Part shown: piece after piece, positions 8,404 to 17,483 of the stretch
Position numbering within the stretch: the stretch's first letter is position 1
Layout: every line of letters starts with the position of its first letter
Assembly (NCBI RefSeq): GCF_008329715.1
Contig: NZ_VTSR01000012.1
Span: 62,001 to 126,000 of the forward strand
DNA: 64,000 bases
Origin: Gimesia chilikensis
GTDB taxonomy: Bacteria > Planctomycetota > Planctomycetia > Planctomycetales > Planctomycetaceae
Reading direction: 5' to 3'
Translations under genes and position numbers: made by a program
The notes under the pieces: model-generated
What the model saw: only the letters and a program-made list of their open reading frames with translations
Database searches by the model: none
What the model was told of the DNA's origin: nothing

Positions 8404-9544
8404 TGAATTCCAGCAAGCCTGGCAGGCGCACTCCGCGCAGACGCGGGTGATCATTGATGCGGACCTGCTCCGTGAGGAAGTGCAGCGCGATCAGCGCCAA
8501 TTCAACTCGATGATTTCCTATCGCGATTTCGGCGAAGTCGGGGTTGCGGTCGTCATGATCCCTGTCTGGTTCGTGATGGGCTTTATGCTGGATCTCCCCT
8601 GGACATGGTACCTGAGCGTGCCGGTGTTCCTGTGGATTGCCGGGTTCATGCTGCTGTACCGCAAACGTCATCAGCCAGAGCCCGATGAATCAGAAGGACC
8701 ACTGCTGCAACAATATGTGCAGCGTTCCCTGGCTGAAGTGGAACAACAGATCTGGCTGCTCAGGAATATCCTCTGGTGGTACCTGCTGCCGCCCACGCTC
8801 TCCATTACGGCTTTCTTTGCGCAGGTCTCCTGGCAGTCGCGGGACTCGGGCTGGCTGTATGCCCTCATTTTTTTCGTCCTGCTGGAAGGCTTTGTACTGG
8901 CCCTGTATGGCGGGATTTATGTTTTGAATAAACGCGTCGTGCGCGAACAGCTCATCCCGCGGCGGGAAGAATTACAGAAACTGCGCGCCAGCCTTGAGCA
9001 GGAGACGACCGATGAAGGCGTGAACTCACAGATCGCACTGCCGAACCTTCCCTTTCCGGGGAAGATTCCGCCGGCTCCGTGTGCGTCGCCGGTTCAGTTG
9101 ATTGTTGGCCTGGTGCTGTTCATCGCCCTCATGCTGGTTGTGTTCTTCATTATCTACCAGGCGAAGAACGGGGACTCTGGCAACGGTCAAGACTATCCGA
9201 AGCGCTCCCCCTTCGCGGCGGTCCGCTGGGAGGACTCGCAACCGGAGGTCAAAGTGGATGACCAATGGTTCAAACTGATCTCACTCAACGGCATTCCTGC
9301 AAAAGAGATCGTTGGCTTCAGCAAAGAGACTTACGGCGAGAAATGGCAGAAACGCTTTGAGGAAGACCTGGTGGAACTAATGACCCGCATGGGACATCCA
9401 CCAGAAAAGACCGTGACGCTGGAAGTGCAGTCGTTAACTTCGTCAGAGAAACAGACCCTGAAAGAAGTCCGGATGACGTATGCCAACCGCGGCGCCATCC
9501 GAGCAGCAGCCCAGGCACGCGAAAGGGACGCCGCTGGTGAGTGA
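8393..9544 (+). CDS. Multi-pass membrane protein coupled to ECF sigma factor (putative anti-sigma)
   Basis: A 383-residue protein. The short cytoplasmic N-terminus (MAPDEFQQAWQAHSAQ... to residue 45) would be the sigma-binding part if this is the anti-sigma factor, but it has no zinc-binding HxxxCxxC motif. Five hydrophobic segments follow at about residues 50-70, 73-88, 127-145, 155-180 and 240-262. Between the last two is a charged coiled region (VREQLIPRREELQKLRASLEQ). The C-terminal 110 residues form a soluble domain (VKVDDQWFKLISLNGIPAKEIVGF). The 11-base overlap with the sigma gene is the main evidence for a partner role; direct anti-sigma function is inference. Confidence 0.7.
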   Translation: MAPDEFQQAWQAHSAQTRVIIDADLLREEVQRDQRQFNSMISYRDFGEVGVAVVMIPVWFVMGFMLDLPWTWYLSVPVFLWIAGFMLLYRKRHQPEPDESEGPLLQQYVQRSLAEVEQQIWLLRNILWWYLLPPTLSITAFFAQVSWQSRDSGWLYALIFFVLLEGFVLALYGGIYVLNKRVVREQLIPRREELQKLRASLEQETTDEGVNSQIALPNLPFPGKIPPAPCASPVQLIVGLVLFIALMLVVFFIIYQAKNGDSGNGQDYPKRSPFAAVRWEDSQPEVKVDDQWFKLISLNGIPAKEIVGFSKETYGEKWQKRFEEDLVELMTRMGHPPEKTVTLEVQSLTSSEKQTLKEVRMTYANRGAIRAAAQARERDAAGE

Positions 9545-9561
9545 AACCACAGAGAACTTGA

Positions 9562-9640
9562 AAAGATTTAATAACCACGAAATTCGCGAAAGACACGAAA
9601 AAGAAAATACAGACTTGAGCCTGAAAGTAATTCGGGTCGA
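9562..9640. repeat. Probable dispersed intergenic repeat (NHE-x-HEK type)
   Basis: This A-rich stretch between convergent genes reads CCACGAAATTCGCGAAAGACACGAAAAAG, with internal near-repeats of the ACGAAA unit. In translation it gives NHEIRERHEKEN. Similar 'NHEKHEKHEK' pseudo-coding stretches are familiar from intergenic repeats in many bacterial genomes, including planctomycetes. Only one copy was seen in this window, so the repeat assignment rests on recollection of the motif and not on a comparison made here. Confidence 0.4.
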
Positions 9641-9664
9641 ATGCGTTGAGAGGAAAACTAATGC

Positions 9665-11017
9665 TTACTGCTTAATGCAATACAGCTGACTGCCGGTTCT
9701 GAGAACCAGGTAGCCGTTCACAATCGCCGCGCCGTACAGAGTCGGTCGCGAGAACATGGCAACGCCCTGGCGGCGTTCTGCTGAGGTTTCCTCGGCGGTG
9801 GGAACGTTGTTGACCGGTGGATTGTCTTCGGTCCAGAGTTCATTCTCGGCGAGGACTTCGAATTCATTACCCGCTTTCAAAACGGTCGTCACGCCGTTCT
9901 TGCCGAAGAAGTAGACTCGGTCGCCGATCCCGACTGGCGTGGCCCAGCAGGACTCTTTAATCCGGCTGGTATAGACGGACTCTCCGTCTTTGGCATTCAG
10001 ACAGTAAACCACGCCGACGCGGTTCACCCAGTAGGCATTCCCCTGGTAGACGATGGGCGTTCCCCAGGAGGGCGTCGGGCTGGCATTGGTCCACGCGAAC
10101 TGGGGCTCCCAATCATCGCCCTGCTGTTTGACCACGAACAGACCGTTCGATTTTTTCGCCAGCTCGTTGTTATCTCCCTCCCGACCTGGTGAAGCGCCGA
10201 TCAGGAATTCGCCGTTGCCGGCGGGAATCGGGCTGGTCTTGTTATTGCCGCCCACTTCGTCGTAGGTCCAAAGCTGTTTGCCCGTTTTCGGATCGTAGCC
10301 GTCGATGGAACCCGCAGAACTGCAGACCACCTGCTGTGCCTCGCCCACAGGGACGATCATCGGCGAACTCCAGCTGACGCGACTCTTTCGATCGGTCTTC
10401 CAGAGCTCGCTACCATCCGCTTTGCTGACCGCGGTGATGTAAGACGGACCTTCGTCGTCGATGAGTACTATCACACGATCCTGCCACTGCACGGGAGACG
10501 CGGACAGACCGAACTTGTTTTTGGGTGCTCCGTAACGTTTCGTCAGGGAGGCAGCCCACTTCAATTCGCCGGCATGCGAGAGGGCAACGATGTCGCCACT
10601 TTCGAAGTAAGCGTAGATGCCGTTCTCATCCAGTACGGGCGTCGGTGCGGCCCGGCTGATGTAGACGCTGTTCTTCTCGGGATACGTTGAAGGCTGAATG
10701 TGATCCCAAAGCTGTTTGCCGGACTTAAGCGAAAAACAGACGACGTGCAGCTGCTCCTTATTTGGCCCTGCGACCGAAGTGACATACACCTGGTCGCCCC
10801 AGATCACCGGGCTGGACTGTCCATAGCCGGGGATCCCTGCTTTCCAGGCGACATTCTGTTCCGCCGACCACTGCGTGGGAATGGTCTCCGCCTTGAGGGG
10901 AGAAGCACCCGCTCCCAGAAAACCGGGCCACTGTTCCTGCGCGGACAGACTGAGGGGAAATGACAATACAAACAAAACAAACAGCAGCGGTCTCATAGTC
11001 GTCGTCCTGAATTTCAT
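9665..11017 (-). CDS. Secreted PQQ-like beta-propeller repeat protein
   Basis: A 450-residue protein with a signal peptide (MKFRTTTMRPLLFVLFVLSF..., cleavage after LSLSAQ). The mature region has six or more PQQ-type blades: VVCFSLKSGKQLWDHIQ, ITAVSKADGSELWKTD, IDGYDPKTGKQLWTYDE and VYCLNAKDGESVYTSR. Starting at ATG 11017 gives a clean signal peptide; the frame extends 11 codons further to 11050, which would add an unlikely acidic leader. It is a distant paralogue of the protein at 5887-7218, with the WPGFLGAGASPL motif in place of WPQWQGPNRDS. No catalytic signature is visible. It converges on the sigma/membrane pair with the probable repeat in between. Confidence 0.88.
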   Translation of the reverse strand: MKFRTTTMRPLLFVLFVLSFPLSLSAQEQWPGFLGAGASPLKAETIPTQWSAEQNVAWKAGIPGYGQSSPVIWGDQVYVTSVAGPNKEQLHVVCFSLKSGKQLWDHIQPSTYPEKNSVYISRAAPTPVLDENGIYAYFESGDIVALSHAGELKWAASLTKRYGAPKNKFGLSASPVQWQDRVIVLIDDEGPSYITAVSKADGSELWKTDRKSRVSWSSPMIVPVGEAQQVVCSSAGSIDGYDPKTGKQLWTYDEVGGNNKTSPIPAGNGEFLIGASPGREGDNNELAKKSNGLFVVKQQGDDWEPQFAWTNASPTPSWGTPIVYQGNAYWVNRVGVVYCLNAKDGESVYTSRIKESCWATPVGIGDRVYFFGKNGVTTVLKAGNEFEVLAENELWTEDNPPVNNVPTAEETSAERRQGVAMFSRPTLYGAAIVNGYLVLRTGSQLYCIKQ

Positions 11018-11499
11018 GATAGCGGGTCTCGTCTCAAGGCAGACAAACATGTCAGACTAACTGATGTGGTCTGCGAATTATCAGCCATTATGTGCAGGCC
11101 GGTAGCATTGGCTCAAACGAGGCCAAGGTCATCTAAAGGGATTTACCAACACTGCACAAAGAAATACCGATCGAATCGGTGATTTTCGAGTCCGGAAACA
11201 GCCAGGCCACTCTCCGTCTCAGGGAATTGTAGACAGAAATCTGGAATTTCTTAACATTTTTACAAAAAAGCCTGCCAATCGCGGGAGAGACGATTGACGT
11301 CTCTGGGTTTTCTGCGATCATCAGCACTGCTTTATGAAAAAAGCGGCACCCACCAAAGTCACCCCGCGCTCCAGCTGGTTCATTTGAAACCAGCGTCAAC
11401 TGATTTCCTGCCTTACCTGTAGATCTCTCCCGATCCAGCCTGACAGTGCGCCCATTGATGGTCACGCCAGGATACAGGAGCGCCCTGAGGAGCCATTCC
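11018..11499. other. Intergenic region without a recognised gene
   Basis: These 482 bases separate the divergent PQQ gene and the small secreted protein gene. A weak 7-bp hairpin (AGAGACG/CGTCTCT, 11286-11304) followed by GGGTTTT is present. A minus-strand open frame of about 150 codons crosses the region and runs into the next gene, but its protein is low-complexity and unconvincing. Promoters for both flanking genes should lie here, but no confident -35/-10 pair was found. Confidence 0.5.
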
Positions 11500-11814
11500 G
11501 TGAACTTCAAAGTCCTGTTTGTACTATTGCTGACCGTCTTATCTGTGGCAGTAGTACCTGGTTTAAAAGGGGATGCACCGGTCATGAAAGTGGATCAGAC
11601 GACCGGCGAAGTCTGGCGCGGTCGCTTTGATGCTCAGGGGAGACAGCATGGTTACTGTACCCGGCACGATCGCGATGGGAATCTGATTCAGGAAGATGAA
11701 TTCCAGCATGGCACCTGCGTATTCCGTCGACGATTTGATACGGCTGGCAACCTGACCCTCGAACTCCGTGAGGGAGAAGACTATCACCTGGTTCAGATCT
11801 TTCCCCAGGATTAA
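11500..11814 (+). CDS. Small secreted protein with MORN-like strand repeats
   Basis: A 104-residue protein. GTG 11500 is chosen because GAGGAG lies 8-13 bases upstream and the resulting N-terminus (VNFKVLFVLLLTVLSVAVVPG) is a good signal peptide; the open frame extends to 11446. The mature part (about 75 residues) has GEVWRGRFDAQGRQHGYCTRHD, DGNLIQEDEFQHGTCVFRRRFD and TAGNLTLELREGED, which follow the short beta-strand G-x-x-x-G-x-x-x-DG pattern of MORN/antitoxin-like repeats. The role is unknown. It ends just before a strong bidirectional terminator shared with the convergent dehydrogenase gene. Confidence 0.6.
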   Translation: MNFKVLFVLLLTVLSVAVVPGLKGDAPVMKVDQTTGEVWRGRFDAQGRQHGYCTRHDRDGNLIQEDEFQHGTCVFRRRFDTAGNLTLELREGEDYHLVQIFPQD

Positions 11815-11849
11815 TTGTTGAAGTGGCGACAATGTCGCACACCACAAAC

Positions 11850-11898
11850 AAAAAAACGATGCAGAGCAAACGGGCTGCTCTGCATCGTTGATTTTTTC
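11850..11898. terminator. Bidirectional rho-independent terminator
   Basis: A 14-bp perfect stem (AACGATGCAGAGCA 11855-11868 with TGCTCTGCATCGTT 11876-11889) encloses a 7-base loop. An A run precedes it and ATTTTTTC follows, so it can terminate the plus-strand small secreted protein and the minus-strand dehydrogenase. Confidence 0.92.
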
Positions 11899-11917
11899 GT
11901 CGAACCGTTCTCAGGGA

Positions 11918-13090
11918 TTACTGCATCTTACGGCAGATGGCTTCTGCCATTTCCTGAGTACCGACGGCGGTCGGATCGTTACGGTCAGGCTTGAGGTCGT
12001 AAGTGACGTCTTTGCCTTCTTCGATGACATCGGCAACAGCCTGATCCAGTTTGGCGGCTGCTTCGTGCTCACCCAGGTAGTCCAGCATCATTTTACCGGA
12101 GAGAATCAGGGCGACCGGGTTAACCTTGTTCTGGCCTTTGTACTTCGGAGCAGAACCGTGGGTTGCTTCGAAGATGGCAGCTTCGGTACCGATGTTGGAA
12201 CCGGGAGCGACGCCCAGACCACCGACCAGGCCGGCACAGAGGTCACTCAGAATGTCGCCGTACAAGTTGGAAGTAACGAGCACGTCGTACAGTTCGGGCT
12301 TCTGAACCAGCTGCATGCACATGTTGTCGATCAGACGCTCATTGTATTCAATGCTGCCGCCACAATCAGGAACGTTACCAGCCAGCTTAGCATCTGGTTC
12401 GACACCTTCTGCCAGGTCTTCCCATTCGAACTTCGCACCATAGGCTTTCGCGACAGCCCGGGTTTCATCGTACCACAGACCATCGGTGAACTTCATGATA
12501 TTGGCTTTGCAGATCGAAGTGACTGCTTTGCGTTTGTTGTCGACGGCGTATTTGAACGCGTAGTTACAGATATCACGGGTTCCCTGGTAAGACATCGGCT
12601 TGATGCTGACGCCGGTTTCATCGGGAGGGGTGTTGATCTTCTTACCGGTCGCGTACTCGTTGATCGTCTTGATCAGGGCAGCCGTCTTTTCTTCTCCCGC
12701 CTGGAATTCAACGCCGGCGTAGAGGTCTTCGGTGTTTTCGCGAACGACGACCAGGTCGACGTTGGAATCAGCGAAGTAAGTCCGAACCCCTTTGTAGGTT
12801 TTACAGGGACGAATGCAGGCATACAGTCCAAGTTCCTGACGCAGGAAAACGTTGACGCTGCGGAAACCTTTTCCAATCGGTGTGGTGATTGGTGCCTTCA
12901 GGGCAATTTTGTTAGCCCGGATCGATTCCATGACCCGATCGGGAACACTGCCCTCGGCTTCAATGACTTCGATTCCACATTCCTGAACATCCCAGTCGAT
13001 TTTGACTCCTGTCGCATCAACACATTTTCTGGTAGCCTCGGCGATTTCGGGACCAACACCATCGCCCGGGATTAATGTGACTTTATACAT
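11918..13090 (-). CDS. NAD-type isocitrate dehydrogenase (IDH/IMDH family)
   Basis: A 390-residue decarboxylating dehydrogenase of the isocitrate/isopropylmalate family. It starts [18 protein letters not shown] and has the substrate-binding [16 protein letters not shown] segment, [15 protein letters not shown], the [12 protein letters not shown] segment (catalytic Lys), the metal-binding Asp run in [20 protein letters not shown] and the cofactor region [17 protein letters not shown]. The ELGLYxxxRP and ENTEDLYAG forms favour NAD-linked isocitrate dehydrogenase over isopropylmalate dehydrogenase, which has different motifs, though homoisocitrate activity cannot be excluded. The C-terminus is about 40 residues longer than the minimal core. 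ATG 13090 is preferred over upstream codons because GAGGAA sits 6-11 bases upstream. Confidence 0.9.
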   Translation of the reverse strand: MYKVTLIPGDGVGPEIAEATRKCVDATGVKIDWDVQECGIEVIEAEGSVPDRVMESIRANKIALKAPITTPIGKGFRSVNVFLRQELGLYACIRPCKTYKGVRTYFADSNVDLVVVRENTEDLYAGVEFQAGEEKTAALIKTINEYATGKKINTPPDETGVSIKPMSYQGTRDICNYAFKYAVDNKRKAVTSICKANIMKFTDGLWYDETRAVAKAYGAKFEWEDLAEGVEPDAKLAGNVPDCGGSIEYNERLIDNMCMQLVQKPELYDVLVTSNLYGDILSDLCAGLVGGLGVAPGSNIGTEAAIFEATHGSAPKYKGQNKVNPVALILSGKMMLDYLGEHEAAAKLDQAVADVIEEGKDVTYDLKPDRNDPTAVGTQEMAEAICRKMQ

Positions 13091-13309
13091 CGTTTCCTCT
13101 AATACTTCTGACAAAAAGGGAATGTGACCGGGATCTCAATTGCACCAATAACAAGGCGAAGGGCCTCATGACTCTTGAAACCAGAGGCCTGACTGGTTGA
13201 TACTGATGAAATCATTCACAGATAAGCAGTGACCGTAGCAAATCAGATATCGCTTTTCAACTATACGAGAGAGCCGTCCCCCGGTTTTCAACTCAATCCG
13301 AGCACCCCG

Positions 13310-13627
13310 ATGATCCAGCGTTTTCTTCATAATTACCTGCTTCGACACCAGAACCGCGCCAATCAGATCCTGCACCTGATCGGGGTGCCTCTCACATTCG
13401 GGGGACTCATTGGATTTGGCATCGCGGGAGAGTGGTATTATGCCTGGTCCGCGTTCGTAGCGGGGTATGTGCTGCAGTTTCTGGGGCATGCCATTGAGCA
13501 GAATGACGCCGGCGAACTCATTCTGGTCAAGAAATTACTGGGAATCCCCTACAGGGAGTTCGGTCCACAGACCCAATCTCAACAGAATTTTGACCAACCG
13601 TCAAAAAAGTCAAGTTGCAACGATTGA
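13310..13627 (+). CDS. Mpo1-like (DUF962) membrane protein
   Basis: A 105-residue protein with the Mpo1/YGL010w family pattern: HNYLLRHQNRANQILHLIGVPL near the N-terminus, two hydrophobic hairpin helices (TFGGLIGFGIAGEWYYAW and SAFVAGYVLQFLGHAIEQN) and the conserved ExND-like end. The yeast relative is an Fe(II)-dependent 2-hydroxy fatty acid dioxygenase acting in alpha-oxidation. The conserved histidines (HxxxxHxxG and GHxxE) are present here, so activity is plausible. ATG 13310 gives the family-typical start; the open frame goes back to 13229 but the extra residues are not conserved-looking. No clear Shine-Dalgarno sequence. Confidence 0.8.
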   Translation: MIQRFLHNYLLRHQNRANQILHLIGVPLTFGGLIGFGIAGEWYYAWSAFVAGYVLQFLGHAIEQNDAGELILVKKLLGIPYREFGPQTQSQQNFDQPSKKSSCND

Positions 13628-13820
13628 AGCGCCGATACCGAATGTAGTGATTTTATCGCTTGTGCTGTCTGCCTTGCGCTCCCGTGTGTTTGTAACCTGT
13701 GGGGCAGACTGTTTCAGGTGGTAGATTCTCCCTGAACGCTACTTCGATTATGAAATATAAGCTGTTTATTTAAAACACTTTACGACCATAATTGACGTTC
13801 ATGTCTTTAAGGATGGATAC

Positions 13821-16157
13821 ATGAACCTACGCCGGAATTTACGCCTGATTCTCTGTGGATGCATGATGACCACTCAAATAATGGGTTGTCATGGTCTGGG
13901 AACCGATACCGATCTGCACTATCTGGGTGACAAAGAGCTTCAATACTATGAAGACGTCGCCACAAAGATTGAATATCCCGCAGTTTACGAAGAAACACCC
14001 GAGGAGATTACCTTCTCGGGCAAGCCGCGGACGCTGGTCGATCGCTCCCAGGACCAGATCTGGGACTTGCCTCTGATGGACGCCGTCCACCTGGGTCTCG
14101 CGAACAGTGAGGTGATTCGTGTTTCCGGCGCATTGGGAACGAACGGCAACTCGTTGCTGAATAATCCGGACGGAACACCTTCGATTTTCGACCCGGCAAT
14201 CCAGGAGACCAACGTGCTGCTGGGTGGTGCCCGTGGTGTGGAAGCAGCGTTATCCGCCTTCGATACCACATTTACCGCAAATATGTTGTGGGGTCGTTCC
14301 GAACAGGTTCAAAACAGTCCCTTCTTTGGTGGCGTCCCGGGCGGAACTCTGATTCAGGAAACCGGTCAGTTTCAGTCCGGGCTCTCCAAGAACTTCGCCA
14401 ACGGTGGTCAGTTTGCCATCAATCATAACTGGAATTACACCGGCAGTAATGCCTCCAGCCAGTTGTTCCCCTCGAACTATGCCGGGAACCTCGGGCTGTC
14501 ATATCGTCAACCTATGCTGGCGGGAGCCGGGGTCGAATACACCCGCATCGCCGGTCCGATCGGAACCAGCTTCTCCGGGATTACCGGGGTGAGCCAGGGG
14601 GTCGTGATTGCCCGGATCAACAATGACCAGGCACTCGCTGACTTTGAACGCAACGTGCGAAACCTGATCTCTGATATTGAAGAAAGCTACTGGCAGCTGT
14701 ACCTGGCTTACCGTCTGTACGATACACAGGTCGTCGCCCGTAACTCTGCCTTACGCAGCTGGCGTGAAGCACATGCCAAGCTGGAAGCCGGTGGTACACG
14801 TAACTTCAAGCCGGCTGATGAAGCCCAGGCCAAAGACCGTCTGTTTGAAACACAGGCACTCGTCCAGGCAACCCGCAGTGAGATCTATACTGCAGAAAGC
14901 CGTTTCCGTCGACTGGTCGGTCTGCCCGTTAATGATGGTAAAATCATCCGACCTATCGATGATCCCATCGCCGCAGAGTTCTCGCCGGACTGGAGCATGT
15001 GTCTCACCGAAGCTCTCGTTCACCGCGTTGAACTTCGCAAACAGAAATGGAATATCAAGAGTCTCGAACTGCAGGCCCTGGCGGCAACCAGCCTGACCAA
15101 ACCCCGGTTCGACTTCGTTTCCAGTTACCAGGTGAACGGTTTCGGCGATCGTCTGCTGAGTCAGAAGAATACAGATGGTATCACAGGCCAGGGCCTGCAC
15201 AGTGCCTATGGAACCATGATGGATAATGACCAGGACAGCTGGACCCTCGGTTGGGAATTCAGCATGCCCCTCGGTTTCCGTTCGGCACATGCTCAGGTCG
15301 AGAATCTCGAATTCCGGCTGTCGAAAGCCCGGGCGATTCTGCAGGCACAGGAAATGGATGTGAGCCAGGAGCTCGCGATCACCTTCCAGGACCTGACCAA
15401 AAACTATGCGACCGCACAGTCCAACTTCAACCGCTGGCGTGCGGCCCGCAGACGTGTGGAACTGTTCGACGCGGAAGTCCAGGCGGGTACCACCACTCTG
15501 GATACCCTGCTGCGTGCTCAGTCCAGTCTGGCACAGGCAGAAACCGAATACTACCGTTCGCTGGTGGCTTACAACATCGCGATCAAGAACCTCCACAAGT
15601 GGAAGGGAACCTTACTCAAACACAACAACATTCACCTGATGGAAGGCGAATGGAATCCGATCGCCTATCAGCAGGCACTGCGGAAAGCCTGGGCTCGTAC
15701 CCACGGTATCGAAGCTCACAAACTGCAGCATAAGCCGGCTCCCTTCGTGGCCGATGGTTATGTGGGCGAAGTGGGCGTGATGCCTGCACCGGCTCAGGAA
15801 GGAACCTACTCTTCCGAGCAGGAAGGTATGACACCTGAATTCCAGCCTGTTCCGGAACCGGGCATGTCACCTGAATATGCACCACCGGTCACACCTCCTC
15901 CGCAGCCTGAGGCACGCATCCAGCTCAACGGGCAGGGCGGCAATAATCCGCTCGCCCCGACCTCGGTCGATCGGGCGGTGAAAGTGGCGCTGGAATCGGA
16001 TCAACCCCAGAGTGATCTGTATGTGACACCCATTGGTGGAACCCTGGATCAGCTACCTGTTCCACAGGAAGAAATCCCGAGTTCGCAGGCAGAACTGCCG
16101 ATTGCCAATCCGGAAGACAACCTCGATCTGGAATTTCGGTCTGCCGACAGTTTCTAA
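13821..16157 (+). CDS. TolC-family outer-membrane channel protein
   Basis: A 778-residue protein. The N-terminus has a hydrophobic signal (LRLILCGCMMTTQIMGCHG), and an MGC lipobox-like site suggests possible lipid attachment. The body has TolC/OEP-type long amphipathic helices, repeated twice: one around residues 255-375 (RNLISDIEESYWQLYLAYRL, AQAKDRLFETQALVQATRSE, ESRFRRLVGLPV) and one around 485-600 (LEFRLSKARAILQAQEMDVS, DVSQELAITFQDLTKNYATAQ, AETEYYRSLVAYNIAIKNLHKWKG). The last 170 residues are a Pro/Glu-rich tail (PEFQPVPEPGMSPEYAPP) not found in standard TolC. Such proteins form outer-membrane exit ducts. No transporter or membrane-fusion gene is adjacent, so the partner is unknown. Confidence 0.9.
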   Translation: MNLRRNLRLILCGCMMTTQIMGCHGLGTDTDLHYLGDKELQYYEDVATKIEYPAVYEETPEEITFSGKPRTLVDRSQDQIWDLPLMDAVHLGLANSEVIRVSGALGTNGNSLLNNPDGTPSIFDPAIQETNVLLGGARGVEAALSAFDTTFTANMLWGRSEQVQNSPFFGGVPGGTLIQETGQFQSGLSKNFANGGQFAINHNWNYTGSNASSQLFPSNYAGNLGLSYRQPMLAGAGVEYTRIAGPIGTSFSGITGVSQGVVIARINNDQALADFERNVRNLISDIEESYWQLYLAYRLYDTQVVARNSALRSWREAHAKLEAGGTRNFKPADEAQAKDRLFETQALVQATRSEIYTAESRFRRLVGLPVNDGKIIRPIDDPIAAEFSPDWSMCLTEALVHRVELRKQKWNIKSLELQALAATSLTKPRFDFVSSYQVNGFGDRLLSQKNTDGITGQGLHSAYGTMMDNDQDSWTLGWEFSMPLGFRSAHAQVENLEFRLSKARAILQAQEMDVSQELAITFQDLTKNYATAQSNFNRWRAARRRVELFDAEVQAGTTTLDTLLRAQSSLAQAETEYYRSLVAYNIAIKNLHKWKGTLLKHNNIHLMEGEWNPIAYQQALRKAWARTHGIEAHKLQHKPAPFVADGYVGEVGVMPAPAQEGTYSSEQEGMTPEFQPVPEPGMSPEYAPPVTPPPQPEARIQLNGQGGNNPLAPTSVDRAVKVALESDQPQSDLYVTPIGGTLDQLPVPQEEIPSSQAELPIANPEDNLDLEFRSADSF

Positions 16158-16218
16158 CAGTAGAACTTTAAACGATTGAGCGGGTCGCATTATTCAGGTC
16201 ATACCGCTTCCACCGACA

Positions 16219-16244
16219 AACAGGGAGGGCGTCCCTGTTTTTTA
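16219..16244 (+). terminator. Rho-independent terminator
   Basis: An 8-bp stem (AACAGGGA 16219-16226 with TCCCTGTT 16232-16239), 5-base loop and T run lies 62 bases after the TolC-like gene. Confidence 0.85.
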
Positions 16245-16508
16245 TGGTCGTGTTTGATTTTCTGTATCCATTGCGATCAGCGGATGTTAGGTTTGAGCGT
16301 CACAAGTGAGTGAAATACCTGCAGCCGCTTAACTTTCATTTGTGAATCGTTGTGTCGATGCCCATCTCCATCGATTGTTGTTTTCCATAGTTGAGGTCTC
16401 TACCGTTTCTGGCTCTGACTCAGAGACGTGCTGGAGCTGCAACTCAAGTTTCGGGTTTGAAAACCCGCCACTGACCAGGCCTGTGGAAAAGCATTGAAAA
16501 GTTAGTCA
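16245..16508. promoter_or_regulatory. Leader of WYL regulator with a 16-base palindrome
   Basis: This non-coding stretch precedes the WYL regulator. At 16452-16467 there is a perfect inverted repeat CGGGTTT-GA-AAACCCG, about 42 bases before the ATG. It is the size expected of an operator for a dimeric regulator, so autoregulation is possible. No convincing -35/-10 pair could be assigned. Confidence 0.35.
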
Positions 16509-17483
16509 ATGGTGGCAGGACGAATCCATCGTCTCCTGAAGCTGATTGCGCTGTTACAATCGGGACGAGTTTTTAATTCCGCACAACTTGCCAGCGAATG
16601 CGAAGTCAGTCGCAGGACTGTATTCCGTGACCTGAAAACGCTACAGGAATCGGGTATTTATGTGCTCTTCGACGAGGAGAAACAGGGGTATTCACTTCCC
16701 TGGAGAACCATCGTTCCTTTCAAGGACCTCACCTTTGAAGAAGCACTGGCCCTGTTCGTGCTGTGCCAGGATCTCGACCAGACCACAGTCGGCCTCCCCT
16801 TTGACCAGTTTGCCCGCTCCGCTTCTGCCAAGGTTCTGAACAGTCTGCCCGACGCACTTCGTGAAAACGTCATCGATGCTGCTCAGACCATTTCTGTCTG
16901 GGGCACCCCGGTGAATCCAAGTGAGCTCAGTGCCAGTCACCACAAGAACCTGTTTCAGGCTGCCATCTCGCGGAAGAATATCCGCATTCAATACACTGTG
17001 CCCGGAGAGAAGAAACCACAGTCCACGATGCTCAGCCCCTATCATATTCTGTACGCCAACCGTCAATGGTACACGGTGGGACGCTCTTCCGTAGACCGCG
17101 GGATCAAAGCGTTTCCCGTTCTGAGTATTGTCAAATCCGAAATCCTGGACGAAACCTTCAGTCGCCCCTCCCGCTTCAAACTGGACCGCTACCTGGGCAA
17201 TTCGTGGGACCCGATTCGAGGAAACGGAAAACGCGTGTCGGTGAAGATTCGCTTTCAGAGTACTCTGGCTCAGAAAGTGTCCCAGATCATGTGGGACCCT
17301 TCCCAGGAAATCAGGAAGCTGAAGGGGGGAATGATTGAATTCCGGGCGCGGGTCGACACGCTGGAAGAGCTCGTCGGCTGGGTCCTGAGCTTTGGCGATC
17401 AGGCGGAAGTAGTCACCCCGCGGGCATTTCGCGATCTGATTCAGCAGCAGGCCTCCGCGATCGCACAGATTTACAGTAAATAA
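16509..17483 (+). CDS. YafY-type HTH/WYL-domain transcriptional regulator
   Basis: A 324-residue regulator. The N-terminal winged helix (residues 5-60) carries LLKLIALLQSGRVFNSAQLASE and the recognition helix EVSRRTVFRDLKTLQESGI. The middle contains the WYL domain, with IRIQYTVPGEKK, SPYHILYANRQWYTVGRS (the WY-L core) and KAFPVLSIVKSEIL. A C-terminal WCX extension ends in the region LVGWVLSFGDQAEVVTPR. WYL domains bind ligands, often nucleotides or nucleic acids, and these regulators respond to DNA damage or phage in several bacteria; here the signal is unknown. ATG 16509 lacks a strong Shine-Dalgarno sequence and GTG 16512 is adjacent in another frame. It is monocistronic. Confidence 0.9.
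   Translation: MVAGRIHRLLKLIALLQSGRVFNSAQLASECEVSRRTVFRDLKTLQESGIYVLFDEEKQGYSLPWRTIVPFKDLTFEEALALFVLCQDLDQTTVGLPFDQFARSASAKVLNSLPDALRENVIDAAQTISVWGTPVNPSELSASHHKNLFQAAISRKNIRIQYTVPGEKKPQSTMLSPYHILYANRQWYTVGRSSVDRGIKAFPVLSIVKSEILDETFSRPSRFKLDRYLGNSWDPIRGNGKRVSVKIRFQSTLAQKVSQIMWDPSQEIRKLKGGMIEFRARVDTLEELVGWVLSFGDQAEVVTPRAFRDLIQQQASAIAQIYSK

Noticed and set aside
11133-11585. Minus-strand open frame of about 150 codons between PQQ and small secreted protein genes
   Set aside because: Most lies in a non-coding spacer and the end runs antisense through a gene with a clear signal peptide; no family likeness.
11888-13075. 395-codon plus-strand frame antisense to isocitrate dehydrogenase
   Set aside because: The reverse strand carries the full IDH motif set; the antisense protein has no recognisable domain.
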